Positions 62,101 through 64,000 of a DNA stretch of 64,000 nt are shown here, in pieces. The notes beneath the pieces are model-generated. The model saw nothing but the letters and a program-made list of their open reading frames with translations. It made no database searches and had not been told where the DNA came from. Every line of letters starts with the position of its first letter. Within the stretch, counting starts at the first letter, position 1. The translations under genes and the position numbers were made by a program. Origin of the DNA: Acridotheres tristis (Eukaryota; Chordata; Aves; Passeriformes; Sturnidae); NCBI GenBank assembly GCA_037013685.1, contig CM072892.1, positions 13,707,501 through 13,771,500 of the forward strand. The letters run 5' to 3'.

Positions 62101-64000
62101 ATAAACAAGAAAAGAAGCAGTGGGGCTGACTGGAGACTGTGCTCAAAGAGTACAGTTAGGCACGTCGTCAATTCAGTTGAAAGGAATAACAAGGCATGGT
62201 ACTTGCATGATAACAGCACTGCAGGAAGAGTTTCTGGATGAGCTGAAACATTCTGGGGAATTCCTACTGCTTGTTTCACTCAGCAAATCCACTGCCATCC
62301 ATAGAAGCAAAATAAGGTTTCATAGAATCAAAGATAACTGCTAAAAGAAGGCAAAAAATATAGTTCATGATGGTGATCCAACAAGAGAGAGGTATTGGAG
62401 GCCAGGTGGCCAGGTGAGGTTCTGCTGAGAGTTCTGCTGTGTTCAGTAGGTAAAGCCACAGGCTTTAAAGCAGATTTTACTCCAGCTAAAGGATCAGGAA
62501 CTATCACCTTGCTCAGAGACTGCTGTGTACTCTAAATGTTAATATTAAAAGAGATGGAAGCATTCTGAAACAAAACATGAATCCTTTATTTATAGGGATA
62601 GATGGTGTTTATGTGTCTATTCTCAAAAAGCAGGAACGTAGAAATAAGCCAGAGGAACAAGAGGGTAGAGTGAGTGATGGATAAAATGATCTAGTCAAAT
62701 TAATTGAAAAATGGTAGGGTGAGATTTATAATTGAAGTACTGATATTGATGAGTTCAATCTGTACAGGATAAGAACAACAATAATATTTAGCAATGATGC
62801 AGCACTTTTCATCTTTAGAGCTCATTAACTAATTAATCTTCACAACACCCCTGAGAGGCAGGTAAGTATTATTATTATTAGACCATAAGAAAGATAAATC
62901 CACAACAGAAGCAGAGGAAGGTGGAATTAAGAGCTAGAAGTGACTTTGTAAGGGGGAAGAGGGTGGAAAATAACTCCCTTGTTCAGTCACAGCAAGGGGC
63001 AATTCCATTACCAGAGGAAGGTGGCCTGGCACAGGAAATATTCATATAGGAGATCCATCCTTTATTCCACACCAGAGCAAAAGGCACAAAAGATGAGGCA
63101 GGAGCTCAATCAGTGAAGTAAAATTCATAAAAGGAAAGTAAGGTGAATCCAAAGGCAGCAGAATGAGAATGCAAGCTAAGAATGGCAAAAGGCAACAAGA
63201 AACTTTGAAACCTAACACTAAAGCAGTGCTATTTCATGCTGGAACTGAGCTATTGGACAGTATTTGAGTAGGAAAATAACAACAAGGACTGTGTTTGTAG
63301 ACGCTGAAGAATTAGCAAAGGCCTTGTTGATAAAGCTAGTGATAAAACACAGGAACTTGGCTGTGCTGAATGGCAGGCTGGCAGTAGGCTCCGATCACAG
63401 AAATCCCACATATTAAAATGAGATAATTCTTCACATTTAATTCTTATTCTCTCCTCTTCTGTGTGAGAGAAAACAGAAATATTGAAGGGGAAAAAATAGG
63501 AAGCTGGCATAACAGTAATCTCCCAAATAAGGTAGGAGCTTGTGTGGGCAAGATTGGAAGAGCCCTGGATCAAATTGAGATTTGTCTTGATTTTTGTGTG
63601 CTGAGGGCCTTGTATTTTAGAAGTCAGTGCAAGCACAGATACGGTTGGAAGTAAGAAAAATGTGCAATGCATAGAAATTTTGCCTGAGATCTGCCCAATT
63701 TTGGCAGTTAAAAAAAACAAAATAAAAAAGTCACTAAATTGGCTAATTTGAAGTTCTTCCTATTACTTCTCTGGACTTTTCTGTCAGTAAAATGGATATA
63801 GATCCAAATTTAACTTGAAGTTTAACCTGATGTGTTACTATGGTGTTCATGTGTGCCTTCAAATTACCAGTCATATTATTTTAAAACACGGAGATTCTCA
63901 AACTTAAAAATGGGTATTTGCTGAGGTCAGGATTTCTGTTATGAATAAACCAGAGAGCCTAAAGACTAACAAGTGACCACAAGGATAAGAGAAAATCTAA
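56121..64000. other. Unassigned non-coding DNA to the window end
   Basis: No gene or named repeat in 7.9 kb. Seen directly: T-runs near 56887-56899 and 58284-58291, AT-rich TATATAT near 60570, and a short ATT repeat at 62869-62880. Open frames of 142 codons (58685-59113, -), 126 codons (59804-60184, -), 124 codons (61905-62279, -) and 156 codons (63250-63720, -) are the longest here and in part of the window, but none shows a domain, a start context or a splice pattern that I recognise. A more GC-rich patch lies at 59800-60200. Confidence 0.55.

Noticed and set aside
62311..62340. TTTCATAGAATCAAAG resembling the CR1 tail complement
   Set aside because: The match is about 12 bases with no CR1 body on its right side.
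63250..63720. 156-codon open frame on the minus strand, the longest in the window
   Set aside because: No domain, no similarity I recognise, and a length expected by chance in 64 kb read in six frames.
1..64000. CRISPR arrays, tRNA, rRNA, prokaryotic operons or phage genes
   Set aside because: No regularly spaced repeats, no cloverleaf I could find, and no gene-dense coding pattern; the CR1 and LTR content shows vertebrate nuclear DNA.

Overview
The window reads as nuclear DNA of a bird, most likely a songbird (passerine). The evidence is four CR1 LINE fragments whose ends carry the avian ATTCTATG-type tail, plus six isolated retroviral LTRs. I recognise the LTR families from memory as common in bird genomes, and the one at 14805-15458 in particular as common in songbirds. 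Base composition is AT-rich and CpG-poor throughout, there are no operons or ribosome binding sites, and simple repeats are of the vertebrate type. The species cannot be fixed from the sequence alone.

I found no protein-coding gene or exon I can support in 64 kb. The longest open frames (about 140-156 codons, both strands) match nothing I recognise, show no splice-site context or domain pattern, and are about what chance allows in this much sequence. Several simply lie inside LTRs. The window is therefore a gene desert, a long intron, or both. I saw no tRNA, rRNA, CRISPR array or recognisable small RNA gene.

Layout: 1-7471 unassigned AT-rich DNA. 7472-8362 LTR (+). 8363-14804 unassigned. 14805-15458 LTR (+) with intact 8-bp terminal inverted repeats. 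15459-19349 unassigned, with a sharp CpG cluster at 17893-17960. 19350-19800 CR1 (-). 19801-25313 unassigned. 25314-26280 LTR (-), same family as the one at 7472, followed at once by a CR1 (+) at 26315-27018. 27019-38508 is the longest stretch without a recognised repeat and holds an X-box, an RE1-like site and a pair of hairpins. 38509-39151 LTR (-). 39152-46172 is unassigned and holds a palindromic X-box, an octamer and homeodomain-type palindromes. 46173-46526 LTR (-). CR1 scraps lie at 49210-49268 (-) and 50751-50867 (-). 55575-56120 LTR (-), related to the one at 38509. The window ends in 7.9 kb of unassigned DNA.

Functionally the recognisable content is retroelement remnants, all of them solo LTRs or 5'-truncated CR1 with no coding capacity left. 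They are set in non-coding DNA that carries a few motif-level candidates for regulatory elements. Those candidates rest on motif matches only; cross-species conservation would decide them. I did not find a convincing new biological system here.
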